From positions 806,001-870,000 of the forward strand of contig NZ_PYXG01000001.1 of assembly GCF_003043945.1 (NCBI RefSeq): a DNA stretch of 64,000 bases, written 5' to 3'. The translations under genes were made by a program, and so were the position numbers. This DNA comes from Prevotella sp. oral taxon 376 (GTDB taxonomy: Bacteria; Bacteroidota; Bacteroidia; Bacteroidales; Bacteroidaceae). A model generated the notes under the pieces. The model was not told the DNA's origin. It made no database searches and saw nothing but the letters and a program-made list of their open reading frames with translations. Shown one piece after another: positions 10,869 to 19,933 of the stretch (the first letter of the stretch is position 1; every line of letters starts with the position of its first letter).

Positions 10869-11912
10869 ATGAATGCGATAAGATATAGAGATTCGAATAT
10901 GGAACTGCTCAGAATCACGGCAATGCTTCTCGTGGTTCTCTTCCATATAGACTTTATTAACTTCAATTTTCCGGAAAACCAGCTGGATATCTTCAATCAG
11001 CCCCTCTCTGCCTACTTGAAGATATGGGGAGTTTGTGCTACTTATACCTGTGTTGATATCTTCATATTATTGTCCGGATGGTATGGAATACACCCTAAGA
11101 AGAGCCGTTTTCTGGAGTTTATCTTTCAGGTTTTATTCTATTCCTCAATATCTTATGCGCTGTTTCTGATATTCGATGAGGATGTAAAGTTTTCCTGGAA
11201 TTTCTTAATACACATACTCATCACCGACGACTACTGGTTTATACCTATTTATATTATACTGTATTGCTTTGCCCCAGTACTCAATTATTTTGCGGAAAAT
11301 GCCTCCAAACAGCAATTCGCCATTACGATCATCGCATGTCTTATCCTCCAATCCCTGTATGGATGGATAAGTCCTAAGGAAATGGGATTCTTAGAAGGCA
11401 GAAGTCCTTTCTCTTTCTTTATCCTCTATCTCCTTGCCCGTTATATACACCTGCATGCTGAACACCTGCGAAATTTGAACAAAAAACGATGCTCTGTGTT
11501 CTTTGTCCTTACTGTGTCAATTACGGCCGCAATCGCCTTCGTCGGCTATTTCAAAGGCATACCCTATATCATTGATACGATATTCAAGTTTTCCTCGCTC
11601 CTTACCATTGCCGCATCGGTTCTTGTCGTAGTGTTTTTCTACCAATGGAAAATAAGGTATAGCAAGCTTATCAACTGGATTGGCAGATCCTGTTTTGCGG
11701 TATTCCTCATCCATTGTTTCCCGTATTTCAGCGACAACATATTCCATTCCACCATCATGAATCTGTATAATCAGTTCACAGGAATTACATTTGCAGTCTT
11801 GGTCGTCCTTTTCGTCATATCCATTTATATACTGTCTATACTGATGGATCAGCTTAGGATTCTGATATGGAATAGCATTTATAGGCCAGATTTGAAGAAA
11901 CAGGTCGGATAA
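10869..11912 (+). CDS. Acyltransferase-3 family membrane protein (OafA/WecH-like)
   Basis: 347 residues with about ten membrane segments. The N-terminal RDSNMELLRITAMLLVVLFH motif, with a conserved Arg and His in the first helix, is diagnostic for acyltransferase family 3, whose members usually O-acetylate surface polysaccharides or lipids. It starts one base after the preceding gene's stop, so it is the last gene of the cysS-to-acyltransferase run. The substrate is not evident. Confidence 0.85.
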   Translation: MNAIRYRDSNMELLRITAMLLVVLFHIDFINFNFPENQLDIFNQPLSAYLKIWGVCATYTCVDIFILLSGWYGIHPKKSRFLEFIFQVLFYSSISYALFLIFDEDVKFSWNFLIHILITDDYWFIPIYIILYCFAPVLNYFAENASKQQFAITIIACLILQSLYGWISPKEMGFLEGRSPFSFFILYLLARYIHLHAEHLRNLNKKRCSVFFVLTVSITAAIAFVGYFKGIPYIIDTIFKFSSLLTIAASVLVVVFFYQWKIRYSKLINWIGRSCFAVFLIHCFPYFSDNIFHSTIMNLYNQFTGITFAVLVVLFVISIYILSILMDQLRILIWNSIYRPDLKKQVG

Positions 11913-11959
11913 GCAGCAATATATCACTAAAGTCTGACAGCATTTTTATAAACTTTCTA

Positions 11960-12350
11960 GTTTTCAATAGCACATCATCTATATATTTTTTATTTTTCTT
12001 TTTAAAAAAAAAGATGGATATGATGATAATGCGTGGAAAAGTGCAAAACTTTCTTTTAAAATATTTGGTGTTTCAGTTATTAGACTCTTTTGTGGTTTTA
12101 TTGACCGGTTCCTCTCATTCTATAGTATTGATAATAACGAATTAAGAGCGGTTATCAACAATTTTTATTATTATGGATAGAGTCGATAATGGAGTTTTAT
12201 TTTGTTTCTTTGAAACTGTGGAAAATATAAGAACAGCGTGTGGAAATCTCTTTGGATATTCACATTTGAATTTTCTTATCTTACATATTGTGGATATATA
12301 AGCAGTTTTCAACCGTGTTTTTCAGAGTTATCAACATAGTTTTTCACAGG
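11960..12350. other. Candidate chromosomal replication origin (DnaA-box cluster)
   Basis: Seven 9-mers resembling the DnaA box TTWTNCACA lie within 200 bp. They are TTATCAACA (12152-12160 and 12328-12336), TGTGGAAAA (12217-12225), TGTGGAAAT (12239-12247), ATATTCACA (12256-12264), TGTGGATAT (12289-12297) and TTTTTCACA (12340-12348). An A/T-rich tract to the left could act as the unwinding element. Against it, genes on both sides point toward the region and dnaA is not adjacent, though oriC is often away from dnaA in this phylum. Confidence 0.45.
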
Positions 12351-12370
12351 TCGATGCCGTCATCCTATAT

Positions 12371-12436
12371 GTTACAAACGGTGTGTAATGTGATTACAAG
12401 TTGCGTGTAATGCCATTACACGCTGCTTGTAATTTG
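12371..12436. repeat. 66-bp array B: three 19-bp palindromes with 3-bp spacers
   Basis: Units start at 12371, 12393 and 12415: GTTACAAACGGTGTGTAAT, ATTACAAGTTGCGTGTAAT and ATTACACGCTGCTTGTAAT, with spacers GTG, GCC and TTG. Arms (A/G)TTACA and TGTAAT are kept while the 7-bp centres vary. It lies 22 bp from the last DnaA-like box. Confidence 0.9.
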
Positions 12437-12492
12437 TCAGTTTATCTCTTTTCTATGAATCCGGAATAAAAGACTTGGAAGTAGGAAACCAT

Positions 12493-13542
12493 TTATTGGT
12501 TTAAGACAGATATCACTCTGTCGCAGATTTGCTTGGGGGGAATATCATTCATGCAGGCATAGTCTCCTCGCATACATGGCTTATTTCCATAGATGGAGCA
12601 GGGACGGCATTCCATATCTACCTGCACCGCGTTTTCACTTTTCTGATTCCAACCCATGAATCCGGCATAAGGATGAGTGGCTCCCCAGATGCTAATGACG
12701 GGTGTATTCACCAAAGAAGCCAGGTGCATATTGGCGCTGTCCATGGAAATCATGGCATCGAGATGGCTCATCAGCCGTAATTCATTTTCCAATCCCCCAA
12801 GCATGGCAGATGCATTCATACATTGCTCATACTTTTCTGCCAATGAGTCGAGTATTTGTTTTTCCTCCTTTCCGCCTCCGAAGAGGAAGATTTTGCAGTT
12901 AGGCTGTTTCTTGATGATTAGCTGAATGGCCTCTTCCATCCGGCTGATGGGATATATCTTCCCCTTATGTGCGGCGAACGGGGCGATTCCTAACCACTTG
13001 TAACCCTCTTTCTTGCAACCTGTGATATTGTATAAATCGTCTATTTGCGCATATCCTTGCGGATAGATGGATATAAAGTCGGGCTCTACCGGATAGCCGA
13101 GTTTCTCTATTACATCGATATAATTTTGGAATGAGGTGGGTTGCTGAACGCATACCTTATTATATTTACGCGCGAGGAGATGCTTTCCACGACGATGCTT
13201 ATTGATATGGGTAACCTTGTAACCTCCTAAGACAAATCTCAATCGCAGGTATTTCGTTCGCAATACATCATGGCAGTCGGCGACAGCGGTAAAACGCTTG
13301 GATACCAGTCGGCGGTAGAGCACATTGAGTCCGTGCAAACCCTTATATTCTTTCTTTAGGTCAGCTTCCATGAATCCTACATTTGGAGCCAGGTTTTCGA
13401 AGAAGCAGCGGGCAAACGGACGGCTCAGCACGGTGATGTGCATATCAGGATATTGCCGTGCCAGCGATGCAACCACGGGAACAGTCATGGCCACATCACC
13501 CATTGCCGAGAACCGGATGATGAGTAAATGCTCTGTCTTCAC
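12493..13542 (-). CDS. Glycosyltransferase family 9 (heptosyltransferase-like)
   Basis: 349 residues, typical for GT9. The N-terminal LLIIRFSAMGDVAMTVPV motif is the acceptor-side Rossmann start of ADP-heptose:LPS heptosyltransferases. The C-terminal half contains GIAPFAAHKGK and the IGLxxH-like ISMDSANMHLASL segment of the nucleotide-sugar site. It probably adds a sugar to lipid A core on the cytoplasmic face. The gene follows the DUF4254 gene by nine bases on the same strand, a pairing that suggests joint work in LPS core assembly. Confidence 0.88.
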   Translation of the reverse strand: MKTEHLLIIRFSAMGDVAMTVPVVASLARQYPDMHITVLSRPFARCFFENLAPNVGFMEADLKKEYKGLHGLNVLYRRLVSKRFTAVADCHDVLRTKYLRLRFVLGGYKVTHINKHRRGKHLLARKYNKVCVQQPTSFQNYIDVIEKLGYPVEPDFISIYPQGYAQIDDLYNITGCKKEGYKWLGIAPFAAHKGKIYPISRMEEAIQLIIKKQPNCKIFLFGGGKEEKQILDSLAEKYEQCMNASAMLGGLENELRLMSHLDAMISMDSANMHLASLVNTPVISIWGATHPYAGFMGWNQKSENAVQVDMECRPCSIYGNKPCMRGDYACMNDIPPKQICDRVISVLNQ

Positions 13543-13551
13543 CTGAAGTTT

Positions 13552-14157
13552 TTACTTTTTTCCGTAAAGAATTGGATTTGTAGACGGGTCGTTATACATC
13601 TTCATTTGGCGGTAAACCTTCATGTATTTGCGACCCGCCTCAATATCTTCCAACAGCTGGTCGATGGCCGTACTCAAGTCTACTTGCTGTTCCAAGAGTA
13701 CATTGAGCTTGTTCTGACATTTCTCACGATGCTCTTCAGATGCGTCTTTGCGCTCAACCTGTTCATTCATGTGATAGATTTTAAGGGCAAGTATGCTCAG
13801 GCGGTCAATGGCCCATGCGGGACTCTCTGTATTGATTCGAGCGTCTGGAAGAATACTTACCTCGCTGTATTTTTGGCGGAAGAAAGAGTCAATCTGCTCC
13901 ACAAGGTCGGTGCGGTCTTGGTTAGAGCGGTCAATTCGGCGTTTTAAAGCCAGTGCTTCCACGGGGTCGATATGCGGATCTCGTATGAGATCCTCGAGAT
14001 GCCACTGTACAGTGTCAATCCAGCATTTTAGGTAAAGCCGATTATCAATGGAGTCCCGATCGTAAGGATTGCTAATGGGTGTGTCCACATCGTTTTTGAT
14101 GTGATAATCACGAATTACCTGATTGAAAATCTGATTGCATTGTTCTGTGAAAGTCAT
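13552..14157 (-). CDS. DUF4254 family protein
   Basis: 201 residues, soluble, mostly helical with many charged residues and no signal peptide. The sequence (MTFTEQCNQIFNQVI at the start, central DTVQWHLEDLIRDP) fits the DUF4254 family of Bacteroidota, which has no assigned biochemical role. It is the first gene of a two-gene unit with the GT9 gene, driven by the strong promoter at 14191-14221. A supporting role in LPS or envelope synthesis is inferred from context only. Confidence 0.8.
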   Translation of the reverse strand: MTFTEQCNQIFNQVIRDYHIKNDVDTPISNPYDRDSIDNRLYLKCWIDTVQWHLEDLIRDPHIDPVEALALKRRIDRSNQDRTDLVEQIDSFFRQKYSEVSILPDARINTESPAWAIDRLSILALKIYHMNEQVERKDASEEHREKCQNKLNVLLEQQVDLSTAIDQLLEDIEAGRKYMKVYRQMKMYNDPSTNPILYGKK

Positions 14158-14190
14158 AATGTATGATTTGTTTTTAAAATGTTTTCAGAG

Positions 14191-14221
14191 CAAAGATAAT
14201 TTAAATAATAGAAAAAGCAAA
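14191..14221 (-). promoter_or_regulatory. Promoter of the DUF4254-GT9 unit
   Basis: On the minus strand TTTG (14218-14221), 19 bp, then TATCTTTG (14191-14198): a full Bacteroidota primary-sigma promoter. Transcription would begin near 14184, about 27 nt upstream of the DUF4254 ATG. Confidence 0.75.
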
Positions 14222-14354
14222 ATAAAACTCAACGATTTTTCAATTTGTCTTCAAATAATGGGCAAAAAGGCTATATTTTTAGTTTAATCAGAACTTTAAA
14301 AAATGCACAGTTGCAGTGGTTTGTGCAACCAAAAACGCTTTTTTTATTAAAAAA

Positions 14355-14386
14355 TTTGTGCATTTGGTAATTTTTTCGTTCCTTTG
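14355..14386 (+). promoter_or_regulatory. Promoter of acpP-fabF-rnc
   Basis: TTTG at 14355-14358, 20 bp, then TTCCTTTG at 14379-14386, one base off TAnnTTTG. It would give a leader of about 55-60 nt before acpP. A small GTTGCA/TGCAAC inverted repeat lies upstream at 14310-14329. Confidence 0.55.
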
Positions 14387-14450
14387 CATCCAGATTTTTA
14401 ATTTGATTCCAATTTAGAAACTATTTATAAACATTTTAAAAGTTACAATT

Positions 14451-14687
14451 ATGTCAGAAATTGAAAGCAAAGTAAAGGCTATTATCGTAGACAAACTTGG
14501 TGTTGATGAGGCTGAAGTTAAGCCAGAAGCAAGCTTCACAAACGATCTTGGCGCAGACTCTCTGGATACCGTAGAGCTCATTATGGAGTTTGAAAAGGAA
14601 TTCGGCATTTCTATCCCAGACGATAAGGCTGAGACCATCCAGACTGTTGGAGACGCTATCAACTATATTGCGGAGAACGCTAAATAA
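14451..14687 (+). CDS. acpP: Acyl carrier protein
   Basis: 78 residues, acidic and helical. The conserved [12 protein letters not shown] motif places the 4'-phosphopantetheine attachment serine at residue 37. It carries growing acyl chains during fatty acid synthesis in the cytoplasm. fabF begins immediately after its stop codon, so the two are co-transcribed, the standard arrangement. Confidence 0.98.
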   Translation: MSEIESKVKAIIVDKLGVDEAEVKPEASFTNDLGADSLDTVELIMEFEKEFGISIPDDKAETIQTVGDAINYIAENAK

Positions 14688-15950
14688 ATGGAGTTGAAGA
14701 GAGTAGTTGTAACAGGGCTTGGCGCCGTAACGCCATTAGGAAATTCACCGGAGGAAACATGGGAGTCCATGTTGGCTGGTAAGAGCGGCGCTGCTCCTAT
14801 TACACAATTCGACGCTTCCAAGTTCAAGACACAATTTGCCTGCGAGGTCAAGGATCTTAATGTAAACGATTGGATCGATCGCAAAGAGGCTCGCAAGCTC
14901 GATCGTTACACCCAGTTGGCCATGATCAGTGCCATTCAGGGTGTGAAAGATAGTGGTATTGATTTGGAGTCGGAAGACAAGAACCGCATTGGAGTAATCT
15001 ATGGTGTAGGTATTGGCGGCATTCGTACATTCGAGGATGAGGTAACCTATTATGGGCAGCATATCGATGACGGACCTAAGTTCAGTCCGTTCTTCATTCC
15101 CAAAATGATTGCTGACATTGCCTCCGGACATATCTCAATCTATTTCGGATTCCGCGGACCTAACTTTACCACGACCAGTGCCTGCGCATCTTCAAGCAAT
15201 GCACTCGCCGATGCTTTCAATCTGTTGAGGTTGGGCAAGGCGAATATCATCGTTGCAGGTGGTGCCGAGAGTGCGATCTGTGCTTGCGGCGTAGGTGGTT
15301 TCAATGCAATGAAGGCTCTGTCTACCCGTAATGATGATCCCGAGCATGCTTCTCGTCCATTCAGTGCAAGTCGCGACGGCTTTATCATGGCTGAAGGAGC
15401 AGGTTGTCTCATTCTCGAGGAACTTGAGCATGCCAAGGCTCGCGGAGCTAAGATCTATGCGGAGATGGTAGGCGAGGGCGAGAGTGCCGACGCATATCAT
15501 ATCACGGCATCTCATCCGGAAGGCCTGGGAGCCAAGCTCGTTATGGAGGCTGCGCTTGAGGATGCAGGCTTGAAGCCAGAGGATATCGACTATATCAATG
15601 TGCACGGCACTTCCACTCATGTGGGTGATATCAGCGAGGCCAAGGCTATTAAGGATGTATTCGGTGATGCAGCTTATAAACTGAATATCAGTTCTACAAA
15701 GTCAATGACTGGTCATCTTCTCGGTGCGGCTGGTGCCATTGAGGCCATGGCTTGCGTATTGAGCGTAAAGAACGACATCATTCCTCCAACCATCAATCAC
15801 GAGGAAGGCGATGACGACCCAGAGATTGACTATAACTTGAACTTCACATTCAATAAGGCACAAAAGCGCGAAGTTCGTGCCGCCCTCAGCAATACCTTTG
15901 GTTTTGGTGGGCACAACGCATGCGTAGTATTTAAGAAATATGCTGAGTAA
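14688..15950 (+). CDS. fabF: Beta-ketoacyl-ACP synthase II
   Basis: 420 residues, full length. Condenses malonyl-ACP with acyl-ACP in fatty acid elongation. The thiolase-fold catalytic triad is visible: Cys166 in TTSACASSS, His306 in VHGTSTHVGD and His343 in MTGHLLGAAGA. The N-terminal RVVVTGLGAVTPLGN and C-terminal NTFGFGGHNA motifs are standard. Its 3' end overlaps the annotated rnc start by 11 bases. Confidence 0.98.
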   Translation: MELKRVVVTGLGAVTPLGNSPEETWESMLAGKSGAAPITQFDASKFKTQFACEVKDLNVNDWIDRKEARKLDRYTQLAMISAIQGVKDSGIDLESEDKNRIGVIYGVGIGGIRTFEDEVTYYGQHIDDGPKFSPFFIPKMIADIASGHISIYFGFRGPNFTTTSACASSSNALADAFNLLRLGKANIIVAGGAESAICACGVGGFNAMKALSTRNDDPEHASRPFSASRDGFIMAEGAGCLILEELEHAKARGAKIYAEMVGEGESADAYHITASHPEGLGAKLVMEAALEDAGLKPEDIDYINVHGTSTHVGDISEAKAIKDVFGDAAYKLNISSTKSMTGHLLGAAGAIEAMACVLSVKNDIIPPTINHEEGDDDPEIDYNLNFTFNKAQKREVRAALSNTFGFGGHNACVVFKKYAE

Positions 15951-17010
15951 TATGATTGACAGAATAAGGCTCCCTTTCCGCAAGGATAAGGAGCTTTATT
16001 TGTCTTTGTACCCCATTATTGGTTTCTATCCGCACGACATCAGCTACTATAAACTGGCGCTGATGCATAAGAGTGTCATGCATCGTAACAAGAAGGGAAA
16101 ACCCGTAAACAACGAGCGGCTTGAATTTCTTGGAGATGCCATTCTCGACGCTGCTGTAGGAGACATTGTTTATCATCATTTCCCCGGTAAGAGGGAGGGA
16201 TTCCTCACTAATACCCGCTCAAAGCTCGTACAGCGTGATACGCTCAATAAGCTTGCACAGGAGTTGGGTCTCAACCAACTCATCCTTTCAAGCGGACGCA
16301 ATTCCTCTCATAACAGCTATATGGGAGGAAATGCTTTAGAGGCATTGGTAGGAGCCATTTATCTTGACCGTGGATATAATGCATGCATGCGGTTTCTTAA
16401 AAACCGTATCCTGGCACAAATGATCAATATTGACAAGGTGGCTTATAAGGAAGTAAACTTCAAGAGCAAACTTATTGAATGGAGCCAGAAGAATCGTGTG
16501 AAACTGGAATTCCGCATGCTTGATCAAAAATCTGATAAAGGTGGGTCGCCGGTGTTTAATTTCCAAGTGGTTCTCGAAGGTGTAGAGGGTTGTTCTTCAA
16601 GTGGATACAGCAAGAAGGAGGCACAGCAGCAAGCCTGTAAGCTTACGCTTGAGAAACTGAAGAAAAAGCCCCAATACATTGATGCGGTCTTTGCTGCTAA
16701 GGCCGACCGTACCAAGATGGAGGAGGAGCCTGTAGAGCAGGTGCCTGATACGGAACTTAAAAATGACTTCATTATTGCACAGAGTGAAAAGAAACCAGTT
16801 GTGAAAAAGCATGAAACGCTATTTCATGAGAATGTGTTCGATGAGCATCAGAGTGCCATAAGTGAGTGCCATGAAGACATTATAAGTAATGAAGCCGCCC
16901 TCAAAGAGGATGATAATGAGTTCGACCTTAGTGATATCAGTGCCAAGGCACAAAGTCGTGAGGAAATCATCGCTGCCGCTGAAGCTGCTGCCTTCACCGA
17001 AGCGCAATGA
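15940..17010 (+). CDS. rnc: Ribonuclease III with acidic C-terminal extension
   Basis: 356 residues, against roughly 220-250 for typical RNase III. The catalytic domain has the NERLEFLGDAILDAAVGD signature at about residues 58-74. A dsRNA-binding domain follows at ~170-245 (ending EAQQQACKLTLEKL). It cleaves double-stranded rRNA precursors and other RNAs. The extra ~110 residues are rich in Glu, Asp and Lys and look disordered. The start at 15940 overlaps fabF; an alternative ATG at 15952 (MIDRIRLPF) is equally possible. A terminator follows at 17034. Confidence 0.95.
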   Translation: MLSNMIDRIRLPFRKDKELYLSLYPIIGFYPHDISYYKLALMHKSVMHRNKKGKPVNNERLEFLGDAILDAAVGDIVYHHFPGKREGFLTNTRSKLVQRDTLNKLAQELGLNQLILSSGRNSSHNSYMGGNALEALVGAIYLDRGYNACMRFLKNRILAQMINIDKVAYKEVNFKSKLIEWSQKNRVKLEFRMLDQKSDKGGSPVFNFQVVLEGVEGCSSSGYSKKEAQQQACKLTLEKLKKKPQYIDAVFAAKADRTKMEEEPVEQVPDTELKNDFIIAQSEKKPVVKKHETLFHENVFDEHQSAISECHEDIISNEAALKEDDNEFDLSDISAKAQSREEIIAAAEAAAFTEAQ

Positions 17011-17376
17011 GGATATTTTTTTTGAATGAGATTAAGGCAGTCTTGATAAGAGACTGCCTTTTGCGTTATCAGGAATAGATGCTTAAGGGAAAAGTGGATG
17101 CGGTTGCTGTCTGATGGTTTGCAAACAGCTGCGGGACAGGATGCGGGAGGCAGGATTATCGGGTCAGATGCCAATGAAAGACATTCAGCTTATAGAAGGA
17201 AAACAGGTCAAGCTCCTTTTTCAATTGCGCTATAGGTTTAAAGTTTCTTCCCGTGTTGTGCATAAGCCTCGGATAGGGTATAGCCGATATAGTAAACAAC
17301 AGCCATAAGCATGGTTATATCCGACATTTATTCATTTCGCTTTTCATATTTTTCTTCATATCAACTGGTTGTTTAA
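17011..17376. other. 366-bp intergenic region after rnc
   Basis: Contains the rnc terminator at 17034-17062 and then about 300 bp between the convergent rnc and GH3 genes. A 64-codon open frame on the plus strand (17114-17305) matches nothing I recognise and is probably not a gene. Confidence 0.6.
17034..17062 (+). terminator. Intrinsic terminator after rnc
   Basis: Perfect 10-bp stem AAGGCAGTCT / AGACTGCCTT with a 7-nt loop, ending in TTTT. It lies 24 bp after the rnc stop and closes the acpP-fabF-rnc operon. Confidence 0.85.
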
Positions 17377-19920
17377 CTATAAACGAATACTCCCCTTTAA
17401 TTTTATGTTTTCTGATGAAGAACCTACTAGTATATCAAAATTACCCGGTTCCAAAACCCATTTGTGCAAGGACGCGTCATAATACTCGAAAGCTTCTTTG
17501 CTCAAGTGCATCTCGATGGATTTCGTTTCACCGGATTTTAGATATACCTTTTCAAAATCCTTCAATTCTTTATAGGGTCTTTCTACTTTACTTTTAGTGT
17601 CATGTACATACAGTTCCACTACTTCGGCACCATCCCTCTGGCCTGTATTGGTAATGTCCATGGTTACCTTTACACATCCGTTTTTCTTATCAATAACTTG
17701 AACTTTCAAGTTGGAATAGTCGAAATTAGTGTATGAAAGACCATGCCCAAATGGGAATAAAGGCTTTATCCCCTGATGCTCATAACCCCTATAGCCGACA
17801 AATATTCCTTCACGATAGTAAACTTTCCGCTCCTTTCGTGTTTCATCATAATTGCCATAGGCAGGAGAGTCTTTCCATTCCTTCTCTATGGTAAATGGCA
17901 GTTTGGCCGAGGGATTTACCTTGCCAGACAAAATGTCGCCGAATGCAGTTCCGCCTTCCTGCCCGGGATAGAGCAAATGAATAACCGCCGCCACATGGCC
18001 TATCCAGGGCGTCATTCTAAGACTTCCACCACCATGAAGGGCGACGATTATGTTGGGGTTGACTTTAGCCAGGGAATTAATCAATTCATCCTGCCCATAG
18101 GGAAGCTCAAATTGACGATCTGTTCCTTCGAATTCCAGGCTGGCATCGAGGCCGCCACAAAATATGACATAGTCGGCCTTGGAAGCTATCCTGAGTGCTT
18201 CGGAGGTGTCTACTGAGGAAGCATAGTCCCATGCGAAACGAATCTCTGCAGGATTGGAATTCTGGTTCCAGTATTCCAGTCTGACAGATATTCTCTCATT
18301 TCTTTTAGAAGCAACCCTTACATATTTGTTGGCAAACGACTGCGAGTTCCTCTCGTCGATGACAATCCTGCCGTCGACGGTCAGTCGGTAGCCGCCTTGA
18401 GCATCCACGAAGAATATAATGGAATCGTCTTTTTCCGGAGCGATACACCCATCCCACTGTATCTTGTAATTCTTTCCCAAGGCCTTGACCTCGTTAGAGC
18501 CCTCTGCCCAATTGAAGTCAATGGCAGCATCCACTCTTTGAATGCTTGGCTTAAGCACCTTTTCAGGACTCTGTTCGTCCAGCATGTAGTAAGATCCCGT
18601 AAGTCCACGACGACCTTCTTGTGTCTGGAAAGAAGAGTGTTTGAACAAATTACGCTTATAGGCATTTGAGATACCTTCGTGATATAGGATTCTTGTATTC
18701 GGGAAAGCACGGCGAATACCTTCCATGTCATTGACTACATACCAGGGGTTTACCTTAGAGCTTCCCCCTCCGCCATAAGATACTCCTTTTACATCGTATA
18801 CATTATCATCGGCAATATTCGGATTGGCGTTAGGGCCGATGACGGCAATTGTATTTGGTGAAGCCAAAGGAAGTATATTTCGGTCGTTTTTGAGGAGAAT
18901 GATTCCCTCGCACGCTTCTTGGTAAGCAGCTTTGTTTGCCTCTTCGTTAAATGTGGGAATCGATGTGTCCTTTATGGTCTTTCGGTCGAAGATACCCAGC
19001 TCAAAGCAGGGTCGGAAGATATGAGTTACCATAGAGTCAATCAGGCTTTCTTTTATTTTCCCGGCTTTTATGAGTGGCAGGAGTTTTCCCTTGTTTAAGT
19101 AATCAAATGTCCCTAGCTCCATGTCCAATCCCGCTTCGACGGATTCGTATGCAGCATGAGTAGCTCCCCAGTCTGAAATAATCGTTCCTTTGAAGCCCCA
19201 GGAATCTCTAAGAATGTCTTTCATCAGATATCTGTTTTGGGCACAATAAATGCCATTCACAAGGTTATATCCCATCATAACAGCCTTTACATCCGCTCTT
19301 TGAACAGCTGCCTTAAAGGGAGGGAAATAGATTTCATGCAAAGTCCGTTCATCTACTTCACTGCTCACTTTATACCGATCAAACTCCTGATCATTAGCAG
19401 CGAAATGCTTGACGGTTGCGATGACTCCCCCCTGTTGTATGCCTTTAATAAGCGGTACTGCCATTTCTGAGGCAAGATAAGGGTCTTCTCCCATGTACTC
19501 AAAATTCCTGGAGTCTTTTGACGATCGGTAGATGTTCACTCCCGGGCCATAGAACACATTGATGCCTCTGGCGCGCCATTCCTTTGCATACAGATTCCCG
19601 ATATGACGAGCCAGGTTGCGATTCCATGAGGCGGCCAGGGCTAATTGGCATGGAAATGCCGTAGCTCGGCCTTTAAGTCCCCATGACGCAACTCCGGAAG
19701 GGCCGTCGGCAGTCTCAATGCGGGGGATTCCCAGTCGTTCGCATCCCCTATAGAAGAAATCACTTTCGAGCATATAAATTTTCTCTTCCAGTGTCATCTG
19801 TTTAAGCAAGTCATAGACACGATCCTTAGGACATAAAGTGGCATTATATACCTGGGCTTTCGTGGATATGGGCATAATCGCCAGAAACAAGAAGGGGAGG
19901 ATTCTCTTTAATCTCTTCAT
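17377..19920 (-). CDS. Glycoside hydrolase family 3 enzyme with PA14 insert
   Basis: 847 residues with a signal peptide (1-22, ending STKAQ). The GH3 N-terminal barrel runs to about residue 310; Asp250 in IISDWGATHA is the expected nucleophile. The second GH3 domain is interrupted by a PA14-like domain (~410-560), common in bacterial beta-glucosidases. A fibronectin-III-like domain fills the last ~110 residues. It likely removes beta-linked glucose, xylose or N-acetylglucosamine from oligosaccharides in the periplasm. It is the last gene of the polysaccharide utilisation locus, 13 bp after the GH89 gene. Exact linkage is not predictable here. Confidence 0.93.
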   Translation of the reverse strand: MKRLKRILPFLFLAIMPISTKAQVYNATLCPKDRVYDLLKQMTLEEKIYMLESDFFYRGCERLGIPRIETADGPSGVASWGLKGRATAFPCQLALAASWNRNLARHIGNLYAKEWRARGINVFYGPGVNIYRSSKDSRNFEYMGEDPYLASEMAVPLIKGIQQGGVIATVKHFAANDQEFDRYKVSSEVDERTLHEIYFPPFKAAVQRADVKAVMMGYNLVNGIYCAQNRYLMKDILRDSWGFKGTIISDWGATHAAYESVEAGLDMELGTFDYLNKGKLLPLIKAGKIKESLIDSMVTHIFRPCFELGIFDRKTIKDTSIPTFNEEANKAAYQEACEGIILLKNDRNILPLASPNTIAVIGPNANPNIADDNVYDVKGVSYGGGGSSKVNPWYVVNDMEGIRRAFPNTRILYHEGISNAYKRNLFKHSSFQTQEGRRGLTGSYYMLDEQSPEKVLKPSIQRVDAAIDFNWAEGSNEVKALGKNYKIQWDGCIAPEKDDSIIFFVDAQGGYRLTVDGRIVIDERNSQSFANKYVRVASKRNERISVRLEYWNQNSNPAEIRFAWDYASSVDTSEALRIASKADYVIFCGGLDASLEFEGTDRQFELPYGQDELINSLAKVNPNIIVALHGGGSLRMTPWIGHVAAVIHLLYPGQEGGTAFGDILSGKVNPSAKLPFTIEKEWKDSPAYGNYDETRKERKVYYREGIFVGYRGYEHQGIKPLFPFGHGLSYTNFDYSNLKVQVIDKKNGCVKVTMDITNTGQRDGAEVVELYVHDTKSKVERPYKELKDFEKVYLKSGETKSIEMHLSKEAFEYYDASLHKWVLEPGNFDILVGSSSENIKLKGSIRL

Positions 19921-19933
19921 ACTGATATCTAAA

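Larger units (their letters stand above)
11913..12492. other. 580-bp AT-rich intergenic region (candidate origin plus repeat array)
   Basis: Lies between convergent genes and contains no plausible ORF. It has long A/T runs around 11975-12015, a cluster of DnaA-box-like 9-mers from 12152 to 12348, and repeat array B at 12371-12436. Confidence 0.75.

Noticed and set aside
17114-17308. 64-codon open frame after rnc, possible remnant of another gene
   Set aside because: No recognisable family motif, no promoter and no ribosome-binding signal; left as intergenic.
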